From positions 1 through 64,000 of the forward strand of contig JAVTVY010025292.1 in the NCBI GenBank assembly GCA_036873755.1: a DNA stretch of 64,000 nucleotides. Reading direction: 5' to 3'. Position 1 is the first letter of the stretch. Each line of letters starts with the position of its first letter. Source of the stretch: Hanleya hanleyi. Lineage: Eukaryota > Mollusca > Polyplacophora > Lepidopleurida > Hanleyidae. Position numbers and translations under genes: made by a program. The notes beneath the pieces are model-generated. The model did no database searches. It saw nothing but the letters and a program-made list of their open reading frames with translations, and was not told the DNA's origin. This document shows, piece after piece, positions 51,902-63,410 of this stretch.

Positions 51902-52321
51902 CTGGTCTGAGAAGAAACAAAGATAACTGTATTAAAAGGGAGACAACCGGAAAAAGAAATTACTCTTCAGTAATAGCACTTCAGTAGTCTCCCCTCTTTC
52001 GCACACTGGTAAACATCTTGATAACCTTTGACTGGAAGTCCGATGCGGTCACTCGCACTTTCGATCTTTTGTCAATGGTTCAGGAGTTGAATGTGCGAGA
52101 TTTCGATCCGAACTAACGAGGTCTCTACTAATTCTAATGGGGCAAAAGAGTCGAAAGTGCGAGAAGTGACCTGAGAAAGCTGTCCATATTACGGACAATA
52201 TCTAGAAATATGCGTATAAAGTTGTTCTGGCTATGATATCAGTTGTTCAGAATTTGTCTTTTACACTAAACTCACGAGGCGTAAATGCCTATATAAATGC
52301 CTACGATACAGGAGAGAGAAT

Positions 52322-52950
52322 CAAGCTTTAACGTCGCGTTCAGCAATATTTCAGCTATATAGCGACGACCAAACAAAATTCTAAGTATTCAAGGTAATAA
52401 CTCAGTAATCCAACACATTAAAACTTTTGGAACAAACCGATTTCTCTCAAATAACCCAAGACACAGTCCTCCCTCACCCGACCAAAAATAAATCTTCTAA
52501 AGTAGTAAGTTGCTCGATAAAAAAAATCTCTTACAATCTTAAAATCTATACAGTCGATAAGAATATGTTTCACTGTGAGATCTTCGTAGCATGGAATACA
52601 CCTTGGGACTGGCTCTTCTTTTAGTAAATGTTCGTGAGTTAATCGTGTATGGCCGATTCTACATCGCCTGATCATAACTTGATCGAAACGTTTCTGGCTG
52701 TTCAGATGAGTATAACCTACGGGTTTTTTTAACTCATGAAGTTTGTTATTATTCACAGCATCCCATAAAGATTGAAACAGCTTTCTCACATAAGTACAGA
52801 TAGAGGGTCTGAAATCGCTATCTGGGATTCCAACAGGATCAACCTCATTATCTAGGGCTGCCTTAGCCATTCTATCAGTCTCAGTATTACCTTTGATGCC
52901 AACGTGACTAGGCAACCAACACAACACAATATCAAATCTACAAGACAATA
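52322..52950 (-). mobile_element. LINE 3' fragment with RNase H domain
   Basis: The minus-strand frame (52948-52418, 176 codons) opens in RNase H (LCWLPSHVGIKGNTETDRMA) and continues to a zinc-binding CxxC...HxxxxC segment (CIPCYEDLTVKHILIDC). The 3' UTR (52322-52385) ends ATATAGCTGAAATATTGCTG and CGCGACGTTAAAGC. That resembles the tail of the SINEs at 31702 and 51515, so this LINE is a candidate partner. The 5' part is lost. Confidence 0.8.
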
Positions 52951-53633
52951 CGGATGATTTGAGTTACAACGCAGTGCAAAAGAAATTGCAACTCGACGCA
53001 GATTTTTGGCAGAGCCAGAATGTCGCTGAACATTTAAAGCGACCCTGTTGCCTGTCGTCACAGCTGACTGCGTGCGAGACAATGGCCCTGGGGGAAGGGG
53101 GTTGGGGGGTGTAAACAAGGCTCAGCAGGGATTTTACACCCCCTGTCACCGGCATGAACTTCTCATGGCGATCGCTAATTCCGACCTGGATTATACAGTT
53201 GGGGGAATCTCGGCGACAGAGATGTATTGAATTTGGACGAGTGTGTAATTCTATTCATTATTAAACCTAATGTAGCTCATTGCTTTCACAATTAGGAATG
53301 TTTCACATCATTTCCTACATTACAATTAGCAGTCTGCTCCTACCGCCGGTCACGTGATACGGCTATTTGCCACTTCAAATACGTCGAATTGCACTGTGTT
53401 TGACGTCTCAAATTTTCAGTATTGCTGAGGACACATACCCCCTCCTCACACACCCACTGTTCTGTCAAAGGTGTAAAATTCACAACCGGCCGTCCAAGCG
53501 AGAACTACCGGCAATGAAGGAGCCCAACTGGCGCGGGTTCGAGTCTCGCACGGGACTGGCCCGTCCAACACAAATAATTTGTGCTTTATCAAGAAAGTAT
53601 CACACTTAAAATAATTGGATATCAATCGTACTT
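52951..53633. other. Host DNA, nothing recognised
   Basis: Short frames only; no supported gene. Confidence 0.35.
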
Positions 53634-53778
53634 GTCTTTATGATGTTAGAGGCCGCCATGTCTTCATGATGTTAGAGGAGGCCATGTCTTTATGATGTTA
53701 GAGGCCGCCATGTCTTTATGATGTTAGAGGCCGCCATGTCTTTATGATGTTAGAGGCCGCTATGTCTTTATGATGTTA
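53634..53778. repeat. 26-bp minisatellite, about 5.5 copies
   Basis: The unit is TTTATGATGTTAGAGGCCGCCATGTC with small variations; it contains a GCCGCCAT core. Confidence 0.85.
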
Positions 53779-56175
53779 GGGGCCAACCCTTAACATCGTA
53801 GTGCCAAAATATCCCCATGGTCGACCGTTTATATCGCAAGGGCAATTGCGTCACCAACATCGATTGTTACGGACCGTTGCGATGTTAAGGGCTTCAACAA
53901 GGCTCCCGTCTTACATCATCGCTCTAAGGAACTTTTACCGTCTACTGGTAATCATACTGCTCGTCTAATACTTGCGAGGACCAATGTTTACATAATGTAT
54001 AAGTAACGGTAATTGTTGATAAGTAATTTACACAAAAATATCAGCTCGCATAATAATTATACTGTGAACTGGTATTTATCGCGTTAACCAACTTGTGTAC
54101 ATGGGATCGGCGGGGGATGTTTTCCTTCCGCCTGGGAAAAGAGGCATGAAACTTCCTATTTGATCAATCTGGCACAGGAATTCCATCGGTACTTTACCAA
54201 TTCTTCCAACAACAAACCTCGTGACATTCTCTGAGGATTATATGACGGAGAATCGTTAGCTTAGGACTAATTGAACGCGCCAAATGCGCATGATAAACAA
54301 CTAACTTAATGGGCAAAACGCAGTTTAACTCCCCCATGTGGCCATCCTTTTCAATTTACCCATGATCTATGACATAGGTCTTTTAAAAAGTCTCAACATG
54401 ACCCTAATATGAAGAACTGTAAAGTACGGTAAATACAATTCCCATTGTACGTGTACCAACACTGACACATGCCTTCACAGCCCCCCATGCCAACCCCCCC
54501 CTCTTCAACACAAGAGTCCCTTCCCAACTCCTACTCACGTCTCACTCCTCATAACCTTTCGTGTTACAGTTCTGGTTTTGTCATCACATTCGACGGGAAG
54601 CTTGACTTGCGAACAGAATCCCACGAGCAATTTAAACTGTTAAATAATGGGAATTACGGTTGAGTGTCTGCCAACAATAACAGCAAGACAAATAGGAAGA
54701 TTGATCCGTGATGTTAGCACTATACATCGATCCATCATCAGAACAGGCCAATTGTGATTTAGGTGCAATATGTACACAACTGTTGCTGTCAAACCAGGCG
54801 TGTTAATTCTTAAAGTTAGCCAGCAACTATCATGGGAGCAGACCGACAATCTTTCCAGCCTCTCTATAAATTCAATATTGGCAGAGTGATATCGACGTGA
54901 CAGGCGCAAACTCACATTTATCAATATTGATTGAAACACATACGGAATGTGGTTAATGTATAGAATTACGCCTTGGCTTTTATCTGTTTAGCTCATGTAA
55001 TGGTGACACATGAGACAGACAATTCACTCCATGAAGGTTATACCATTATGAAAACATATAAAATCGTCCATTGTCGGATCTTCTTTTGTGATCGTTTCTC
55101 GAATAGTACAACTGAGTAGTAGTAAAAGGGCAAATCTTTTATTATTTGAGGAGTATACGTGAGGAGGATGACCGCAAAAATGTGGTGGAAATGAGATGGA
55201 CTGACTCTTGATCTTTGACCTTAGGTTGCTATGAAGTGTTGTCCACATTCATTAAACTCCTCTTCTCCGCTGACCGGTGTACTGCAGTTTCGTTGTGCTG
55301 TAAGGTTTCGCGCGTTGAAACGGCTGTGTATATATCCTGTAGCTATACAGGGAGACGGCGTCTTGGCTGGCAGATTCATGTCGGCGTAAGTCGTGAAGAT
55401 GAGCAAGCATCTTCGATCAGGTAGTACAAGTGAACATTCTGGCGTCTAACTCAGTGAAACGGTCAAGCCGCTCGCACTTTACGGCGCTAGACAGCGATCT
55501 ATTTTGATACAACTGGTTTTAAACCAATCTCAGTAAACTCAAATATAATATCGCGGAATATTATATCTGACTTCAACGCTATATAAATTCCGTGGGAATT
55601 TCAAACTACATTTGTTAGCCAGTCAGGTGGTTAGCTTTGTGAAACAATTTTAAAACCACGTCCATAGTAATTACACATGGTAGCAAGTGCACCAATACAG
55701 TAAACATTATCGGGAGACGATATCCAAATATGGAATCATTTTCAGACAGCGTACCTAAACATCAAAGGGTTTCCTCCCGCCGAAAAATCTAGCTTTGTTA
55801 GGCGGTAGAAAATAAAAAAAAATCGTGCCGTGTAAATATGTTAATATAAACTCAGTCATTGCCAAAGTGAAAAGGCAGAAATTGTCGTGATTGGCTTATT
55901 GGCATATTATGGAATCTCGTAGAGTATCGGCGATCATTTCGCACGAAATTTTCATAGTGTTACGTCTAGATGGTATTCCCCTAATTTACCATCTTGGTTT
56001 ACCTAGATTGGTCCTAAACCAGTTCAAATGTGTACGCCATGACTCCACTTGGTAGGAATTCATCTATTTTTAGTACATCGACGTCGAACATCCTCTCCAC
56101 GGGGACCGGCGCAGCCGTCCTCCATACACTGTTGTACATATGTGTATGTTTGATTGTTATAACCAACTACATGTA
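53779..56175. other. AT-rich host DNA, no gene recognised
   Basis: No conserved frame or repeat family that I can name. Confidence 0.35.
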
Positions 56176-56258
56176 TCAGGATGGCCGAGTGGCCTAAGGC
56201 ACCAATCCTGAGTGCTGGTCTGCGCATGCGGGCGCGGATTCGAATCCCACTTCTGACT
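56176..56258 (+). other. tRNA-Leu/Ser-like sequence, probable SINE head or pseudogene
   Basis: TCAGGATGGCCGAGTGGCCT, a degenerate anticodon arm (CCTGAGT with C at position 33), and GGATTCGAATCCCAC near the 3' end. The anticodon stem has a mismatch. It is followed by unrelated body and ATCAACTCACTCC, suggesting a SINE of ~215 bp. Confidence 0.5.
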
Positions 56259-56734
56259 CCGCTGAGTACAGTGAGTTACCACTGGTGAAGTAAATAGGAA
56301 GCGGGTATTTTCGGTGTGGGTTATGGTGGTGACTGATCAGCGTCGTCTGTGGGCAGGTTTGAGCTTGCCGCTCAGTTTAATCAACTCACTCCTTATACAT
56401 TACACTGCTTTTCTACAATAGCGCTATCTAAGAGACCATCAACTTTATACAGACACTATACAGACAATACAAAGTACTACAATGGCGCTCTCTGACACCA
56501 GCTTGGTGTCCTATAACATCACTCTACTGATTCATAACACTGGACTGATGTTCTATAAATCTACATTGAAGTTCTGTGCGCTACATTGACTCAATATGAG
56601 TCGATTTAGGCTATATGAGACTATATGTTCTGTAACAGTATATGAAATACTCTCTATTGTACACCGATATCGACGCCCCGCATAAACGGCATTGGCACTC
56701 TATAACACAACATTTTAGTCGGGTGAAAGAAGAC

Positions 56735-56852
56735 TGTATCTTCGGTTATTTGAGAGAAATCGATGTGTTACATAAGTTTTAATGTGTGTATGTGTGTATG
56801 TTTTAATGTGTTGGATTACTAAGTTATTAACTTGAATACTTAGAATTTGTTT
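56735..56852 (+). mobile_element. LINE 3'-end fragment
   Basis: AGAAGACTGTATCTTCGGTT and TTTGAGAGAAATCGATGTG match the end of the LINE protein at 52418, followed by the same TTTTAATGTGTTGGATTACT 3' UTR. Confidence 0.65.

Positions 56853-56856
<4 letters not shown>

Positions 56857-56905
<49 letters not shown>
56857..56905 (+). repeat. (CT)n microsatellite
   Basis: About 24 uninterrupted CT dinucleotides. Confidence 0.95.
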
Positions 56906-56907
<2 letters not shown>

Positions 56908-57025
56908 GACGTCATGGCGCATGGTGGCACCACATGGATGATACAACTTGTAGGCAAGAGGGTGCACCAGCTTCCAGACGACCTCGAGGCCGGGTCACGC
57001 GCATTACGTGTATGAACCCATCGAC

Positions 57026-57640
57026 GTACCGGCGAGGTGTTGCCTGAAGATCCACGATCCGACGGTGTTTCCATCGTCATCGCTCTCTGATAGACATCTA
57101 CATTTCCCGCCTGGTCGAACTTTCCCGTCTACATAGCTACATCGAAGAGATCTTTGAAAATCAAACCACCGTCTTTTACTCGAATCTCGCCTTCGGGTAC
57201 ATTCTGCGCCATAAAGAGACACAGCGACTACGAGCAAGTGCCAACATCCAAGTATTCGTCATTACGGGACGTGCGTCGCTAGAGAGAGCGCGTTCCAGCA
57301 CGCAATGAATGATAGAGAAGGTGATACATATCCGTCGATGACGATGGCCAAAAAGGCGTCTAAGGCAATGACGATCTGCATTGCTCGAAGAATCTTAGGC
57401 TGGATCACAGCGAACGACCGACAGACACAGAGTCTAAATGACAAGAGCGAACATGGTCCAAGATTGACGCAACCCATGGACAGTTTATCCCAAGGGGAAG
57501 GGGGGGGGGGGGGCTTCTTTGGTGGACAAGAGCGAACACGGTCGACAATGCGCCTGATACATATAGCATACGAGAATTGTAAACACATCCAACGCGGCTG
57601 CACCAGGCTGAGTGTGATTTACAGTGTTCAGTGTGTAATA
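57026..57640 (+). pseudogene. Decayed Maverick gene fragment, second copy of the 1983 family
   Basis: Stretches readable in plus frames (TCTACATTTCCCGC..., FGYILRHKET) align with 2140-2310. A decayed version of the 3' hairpin (GTAAACACATCCAACGCGGC) follows at ~57577. It lies directly left of element 4. Frames are broken repeatedly. Confidence 0.5.
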
Positions 57641-57800
57641 CCATGGATTTTACACTGACAGTGTGAGTGTGATGTGACAGATGGGATACTTAAGTGTGTA
57701 ATACCATGGCTTTTACACGGACAGTGTACAATCCATGGTAATACGCAATATGCTTGTTCTTATTGTTCCTCTCTCTATCATCTGATTGCGTTAATACGTT

Positions 57801-59350
57801 AGTAGTAGGAAGATTGCAAATTCCTTATGATTAAGGGTGAGGATGATAACGTCATGTGGAGCTGACGTCACTTCTGGGTAAAAGGTCAAATGTCAGAGGT
57901 CGCTTCCGGATCAAAGGTCACCTACGGGTCAAAAGTCTAATATCAAAAGTCACTCCCGGTCACGTGACGGCCCAGCAAGAATTATCTCCCCCTAAAGAAG
58001 ACCGTACGCTGCAGTGACTACAATGTGAAACCTAATGGGGAACCCACTCATGGACATTTGCCGTATAGGGTGTGACCCCTTGTTTTCTTGTCTCGCGATG
58101 TAGAACACGGTGGGAGGGATCTCTAAGCCAGGGGTTGAATTTTTTTTGGGAAAGTTGCTGTGCGCATGCGCACTAGGCAAGTAACACTGGGGTGGATATT
58201 TTGGGGTCTGGGTGGACCACTATTGATCCGATTGGGTCATGTGAGGTATCTGTTTGAAGCACTGGTGGCGGACCATCCGACTGGATGAGTATGGCATGGA
58301 AGTAAGGCTATGGTGCGCATGCGCAGACGAAATTGTGGGAAAAGGGCACTGGAATGGACGTTTGGGTGTCGAGATGGACCTATAGTGGTCCGATTGGGTT
58401 GTGGGAAATATCAAAGTGAAGCTCTCATGAAGTAGCATCCGACTGGATGGGTGGATGGTGGAAGTAAAGCTATGGTGCGCATGCGCAGACTGGGAATTTT
58501 TGGGAAAAGGGCACTGGAGTGGACGTTTTGAGGTCAGGATGGACCCATAGTAAGCGTACTGGGTCCGATGAGGTGTCATCGTAAAGCACTCGTGGATAGG
58601 CACAGGGTGGATATGGAGTGGAGGTAAGGCAATGGTGCGCATGCGCAGACCGGGAATTGTGGGAAAAGTGCATCGGAATTGACGTTTTGGGGTCGTGGTG
58701 AACCCATATTGGACGTACTGGGTCGTGTGAGGTGTCATTTCGAAGCACTCGGGTGGGAGCATCCGACAGAGCCGAAGTGAAGTGGAAGTAAGGCTATGGC
58801 GCGCATGCGCAGACCGGGAGTTTTTGGAAAAGGACATTGGAAGAGACGTTTTAGGGTCGACGTGGATCCCTAGTGGTCTGAATAGGTCTGGGAGGGTATC
58901 AGTTTGAAGCTCTCATGGGGTAGCGTCCAACGGGACTGATGTGAAGTGAAAATAGCGCAACGGTACCCCTGTGCAATAGAAAAAGGGCATTGGAATGGAC
59001 ATTTTGGGGTCGAGATGGACCCATAGTGGGCGTACTGGTTCGGGGATGATATCCACGTGAAGCTTTCCTCCAGAACGATCGAGTCATGGGTGGGTGCATG
59101 TTTTTTCTTCGACATGAAAACTCCGAAAACACGGACTTTAGCCCTAAATTAGGAAAAAACCCTATCAACCAGATCTAGAGGGGCTAATATCGGTTCCCAG
59201 CGGATCGTGGCCTGCCAACAGGTATGGGGTGGGGGTAGCGGGTACATGTTTTCACAGAAAAAGGGCAACACGGAACGGTGAGTCGTAGAAATGGAAATGT
59301 TGTTGTTGAGATAGCGTATCCTCTCAATTTTGGGGAAGTAAAAGTCAAGG
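57801..59350. repeat. Left TIR of element 4
   Basis: The subterminal region has AAAGGTCA half-sites, TTCCGG and TCACGTGAC (57880-57970). About six ~160 bp units (58140-59080) follow, each with GTGCGCATGCGCAGAC and GAGGTATC. Then comes GAGTCGTAGAAATGG...GTTGTTGTTGAGATAG, mirrored at 60350-60415. The right TIR has far fewer units. Confidence 0.75.
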
Positions 59351-59482
59351 GATTAATCCAGTTTAGTAGTAGAGGAAGCAGAATGCCAGCGTATTTGTCC
59401 TATGACCTCCGTGGAGAGTTTTACCGTAACGCCGTTAGGACGCGTTTGCTGGATATACCCGTATAGTTTGGGGCTACACCCA

Positions 59483-60188
59483 GTGACAGTCCGCCTACGA
59501 AACTACAAGGTTACAGAGGTTCATCCCAGGGATTCCTCACGATATCGATCAGGCGTATTTCTTCGACCCCGAGCCGTCCGTACGGCTACCTGTTGGTGGA
59601 CTTAAAGCTCATATCCCCGAAGAACGCCGTTTGATGACCCACCTGCTACCCGGCGGGGGGTTACCACAACGTCATATACCCCTACACCATCCACCTAGTC
59701 CACACCTTGCAGCACGCGTCCAGCAGCAGCAACCCGCCCCCATACAGCGGGTCCCCTTCATACCATCAGTCCCGGAATATTACTCAACCGTGAAGGACCA
59801 ACCCAAACCCGTCCAAGGGAATGAACACAATGTGAACTCGAGGCTATGGAAGGATTTGTTCAAAGAAAGTATGGACGCCGAGATGGGCGAGACGTTGGAG
59901 GCCACAGAAAACAAGTTTCACCACAAAGGGTATTCGAAAGAGGAAGCCGCAATATTAGCCGATAACACATTGGTGCCCAGGTTACGACGGACTTTACGTC
60001 AGCAGTATGTCGACCTCGTAACTCGTATGAAATTGTTAGACAAGGAACCGGTCCATATGAAAATCGAAACAAAAGCGTTGATGTTGAAAATCCCAGGCAT
60101 GAGCTGGACAGCGACGTATGTCAGAGCGATGGCTCAAAAGAAACATTTGTTTGAACGCATAATAGAGATCAAAAACATCCCACTATAA
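59483..60188 (+). CDS. Unknown Maverick protein (element 4), open frame
   Basis: The frame is open from a TGA near 59490; the first ATG pair is at 59631, giving 185 residues. The N-terminal part is His/Pro/Gln-rich. The C-terminal part is helical and conserved-looking: RLWKDLFKESMDAEMGETLE, LRRTLRQQYVDLVTRMKLL, AQKKHLFERI. In an overlapping frame at 59575-59630, YGYLLVDLK recalls the end of the packaging ATPase, so an ATPase remnant may precede or overlap the gene. The element 3' hairpin and AATAAA follow. I do not know the function. Confidence 0.5.
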
Positions 60189-60255
60189 GTATCCCACATG
60201 ACATCATTTTCCTTATTTCACCATGAACACTACAGAGTCCACCTTGAATTGTAAA

Positions 60256-60310
60256 CATACCCTGCGCGGCTCCCCCGGCGTGGGTATGATGCACTGGAGG
60301 GGATAATAAA
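60256..60310 (+). terminator. 3' hairpin and AATAAA (element 4)
   Basis: CATACCCTGCGCGG pairs with GCGTGGGTATG (60256..60288); GATAATAAAATGG follows (AATAAA 60305..60310). It is nearly identical to 2775..2828. Confidence 0.6.
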
Positions 60311-60339
60311 ATGGTTGGCCTGTCATTCGTGACTTTTTG

Positions 60340-61083
60340 ACTTCTTGACTTGTACTTCTCCGAAATTGAGAGACTACACTATCTCAACAACAACACCATT
60401 CCCATTTCTACGACTCACCAGGTGTAAAATCGCGGCTGAGATACTAAGGCAACGTTCAAGAATCCACCAAATTCTCGAATCTGAATTTTATGTGTCGTCG
60501 AATGCTGACCTGTAGAGTCACATGGTTGCTTTTTATTCGCCAGACGTCGTCAATTTTTCCCACCTCTTGCATATCGCTCCAATTTACTTCCGTTTCATAC
60601 TCATCCAGTTGGATGGTCCTCCACGAGTGCTTCAAACTGATATCTCACACGACCCAATCCGATCAATAGTGGTCCACCTAGACCCGAAAATGTCAACCCC
60701 AACGCTACTTGTCAAGTGCGCATGCGCACAATAACTTTTCAAAAAGGTCAACTCCTGACCTCGAGACCCCTCCCATCGTGTTCTACATCGCGAGACAAAG
60801 GAAACAAGAGGCCACACCCTAAACCGCAGATGTCCATGAGTGGTTTCCCTATTAGGTTTTACGTTGAAGCCAGTCTTCTTTAGGAGCAGATAACTTCTGC
60901 TGGGCCGTCACGTGACCGGAAGTGACCTTTGATATTTGACCTTTGACCCGGAAGTGACTTTCGGCGCTGATGTGACCTCTGACATCTGACCGTTGTCCCA
61001 GAAGTGACGTCAGCTCCACGTGATCCACATGACGTCATCACCCTCACCCTCAATCATAAGGAATTTGCCGCCTTCCTACTACT
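60340..61083. repeat. Right TIR of element 4
   Basis: One NRF-1-type unit (60590-60740, TGCGCATGCGCACA). Then a subterminal cluster follows: TCACGTGACCGGAAGTGACC, two TTTGACC half-sites, GACGTCA sites and a terminus TTCCTACTACT. Confidence 0.75.
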
Positions 61084-61410
61084 GCCGTTAAGAGATTAGG
61101 GAATAGGTATTATTACCAGTTACCGGGACGTTCTCTGTAGGATATCCCTAATTTCGGCGTGTCATAAAACCTCATATCAGACCGATAAAACAACATCGGC
61201 GGGCGGCGGGCCGATAATGAGCTGCAGCCGAATATCGGCCCGCTACCTGACGTAAGATCGGTGACTCGCGCTACCATGGTGATGTAATGCTTTAGCAGAC
61301 GACAACAAGAAGAGATCACTCTCTGATCTGTACGCGCGGAGTGAGTATTTCATCATACAGGATGATATCCTCGTTGTTGTTTTTATTGAAGCTTGTTTTG
61401 AAACTGGTAG
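61084..61410. other. Host flank of element 4
   Basis: GC-rich imperfect palindromes (GCCGATAATGAGC / CGAATATCGGCCCGC) but no gene. Confidence 0.35.
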
Positions 61411-61616
61411 TAATAGTAATAACATGATTTTTTTCGGGACATTATACTTTTTTATTGGCCCTCCATCAGTAATTAGCAGCCCGCCATAGTCATTAGCGGC
61501 CCTCGGGCCCTTCGGGCCCTTGGGCCGCTAATGACTATGTTGGGCTGCTAATTACTGATGTCGGGCCAATAAAAAAGTATAACGCCCTCAAAAATCATGT
61601 TATTGTTATATTATCA
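61411..61616. repeat. ~200 bp near-perfect palindrome (foldback/MITE-like)
   Basis: Arms of about 90 bp (AATAACATGATTTTT ... GTCATTAGCGGCCC) meet at CGGGCCCTTCGGGCCC. Only a few mismatches are seen between the arms, implying a young or conserved hairpin. Confidence 0.8.
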
Positions 61617-62340
61617 GATGTGGGTAAGGCATGCTACTTTCAGCGTTTTGGCGTCACTGCATTAACCCTACCTCATCTGAAGAGGGCGGGGGAGGTCCCC
61701 CCTAGTGAAGTATTCTCTGCTGCCCCGAACCAACAAAACCTAGAGAGCTGAAACTTCGTGACTTCATCATATTGGAATATCCGCCCGAGCAGACGTTCAT
61801 GGACAGATTCGAAATGACGGCCATGTGGTATCTCATGAAGTCGTATTTTCAGCCTTCGCTGCCCATTTCTTCATATTTTTCTGGCGTAAAAGAATTAGAA
61901 GCTATTCTATTTATGCAAAACTAATTATTCTCTATATTAGTAGTTTTTGAGAGAAAAATCGGAAAATATGAATTTCGGAAAGTCGACCCAAATATAGCCG
62001 AAAAATGACTGCCGAGAAAATGACGGCACTGTCACGTCATCATGGAGGCCATGTTGGATTTGTTTCATTTACATTTTCGGGTAGGGCTTGAACCAAAGAG
62101 ACTGTGTGGTAAGTTTCGGCGCTCTAGTTAGCGAGCTTATGGCTGCGATACACCCCAAATCGTCCAGGTCAGATAGAGCTAAGACGGGCGTTGGGCACTC
62201 CTCACTCACTCACTTACTCACGTCTAACTCACTCAATCACACTGTACCCTGGGGGAGATTAATCTGTCAGAGTAGATAGACCCATCATGCTCTGCCCTCT
62301 ACACCTTATCACCTACGGTATACCCTACGCCCATCTGTAT
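61617..62340. other. Host DNA, possible SINE tail
   Basis: A CACT-type simple repeat near 62200-62240 may be a SINE tail, but I cannot define its head. No gene is seen. Confidence 0.3.
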
Positions 62341-63410
62341 GACTCATTTAGATTCAGGATGCCCCTGTGTACACCATGACGTCATTTCCGCTCAATCCAC
62401 ATTAAGCCAAGTCTGCATTACGAGAACTTCAAGACGACACCCTGCACGACCCAGTCGGACCCAGGTTGGACGCCATTCTCCTAAACACGCCTTGCATACC
62501 CCTAAAATTGCACCTTTCTCTACTACGACCAAACTGCATCCGCGCAATATGACGTCTTTTTCGCTCCAAACCAAACCAATCTACACGCCGAAAGCTTCAA
62601 GACGACACTCCGCACAACCCACTTGCCCACGGATGGCCCACAGATAGCTCAAAGACGCCACCGCGTACCACGAAAATGCCATCATTCTCTTCAACTCGAC
62701 TACGCATGCGCAAAATGACGTAACTCCCAGTAAAAACTACATCAATCATAGTCTACATTCTCAGAGCTTCAAGACGATATCCTGCACGCCATATTTGGAC
62801 GTCGGATGGCCTCTACATTGCTTAAACACGCCCCTGTGCACACCTAAAACGCCATTATTCCCTTCTACTACTCCTTGACTGCGCGTGTGCACCATGGCGT
62901 CATATCACTCGCAACTACACCAATCTTAGTCTACATACCCAGAGCTTCAGGACTATACCATACACACCATATTTGAACCCAGGATGACCCCTCAACCACC
63001 CAAGCATAGCTTACACGCCGGGAGCTTCAGACCGAGACTCTTCGCGCTGTATATCGACCCAGGGTGGTCCCACAATCGCGCAAATTGGGCAGTACCACAA
63101 TTTGCGCAACCCTAAAATACCATCTTTTTCTACCACTCCGCGACTGCGCATGCGCACCATTGAGTAATTTCCGGTCCAAACCATTCCAAGTGCAGTCCAC
63201 GCGCCAGCAGCTTCGAGACGAGTTCTTTCCCTCTATATTGCGACCCAGGATCGTCCCTCATTCGCTCAAACACTTCCTCCACACCCCAAAAATGTCATCT
63301 GTCGGTATTACCCCTCGTCTACAAGTCAAGCTCTTCAAGAGGACACCCTACTCTCCCCCTTTAGCCCAGTATAGTCAAGCTAGACCCACTTGACTGGGAT
63401 ATTTCGCATT
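62341..63410. repeat. Divergent NRF-1/CRE-type tandem array
   Basis: About seven units of ~150 bp with GAGCTTCAAGACGA, CTACTACGACC and TGCGCATGCGCA-like cores, some followed by ATGACGT. They resemble the arrays at 3.8-4.1 kb and may be a TIR of a further Maverick. No terminus was found. Confidence 0.6.

Larger units (their letters stand above)
57801..61083. mobile_element. Element 4: internally deleted Maverick of another lineage, 3.3 kb
   Basis: The left end AGTAGTAGGAAGATTGC and right end (minus strand AGTAGTAGGAAGGCGGC) share an inverted subterminal region. The flanking hexamers TACGTT (57795..57800) and GCCGTT (61084..61089) match at four of six bases, so the duplication is imperfect. 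The left TIR reaches about 59350 and the right one begins about 60340. About 1 kb of internal sequence remains with one open gene. Confidence 0.8.

Noticed and set aside
53048..53230. 60-codon plus frame near the LINE fragment
   Set aside because: No homology recognised, and it overlaps antisense frames of equal quality.
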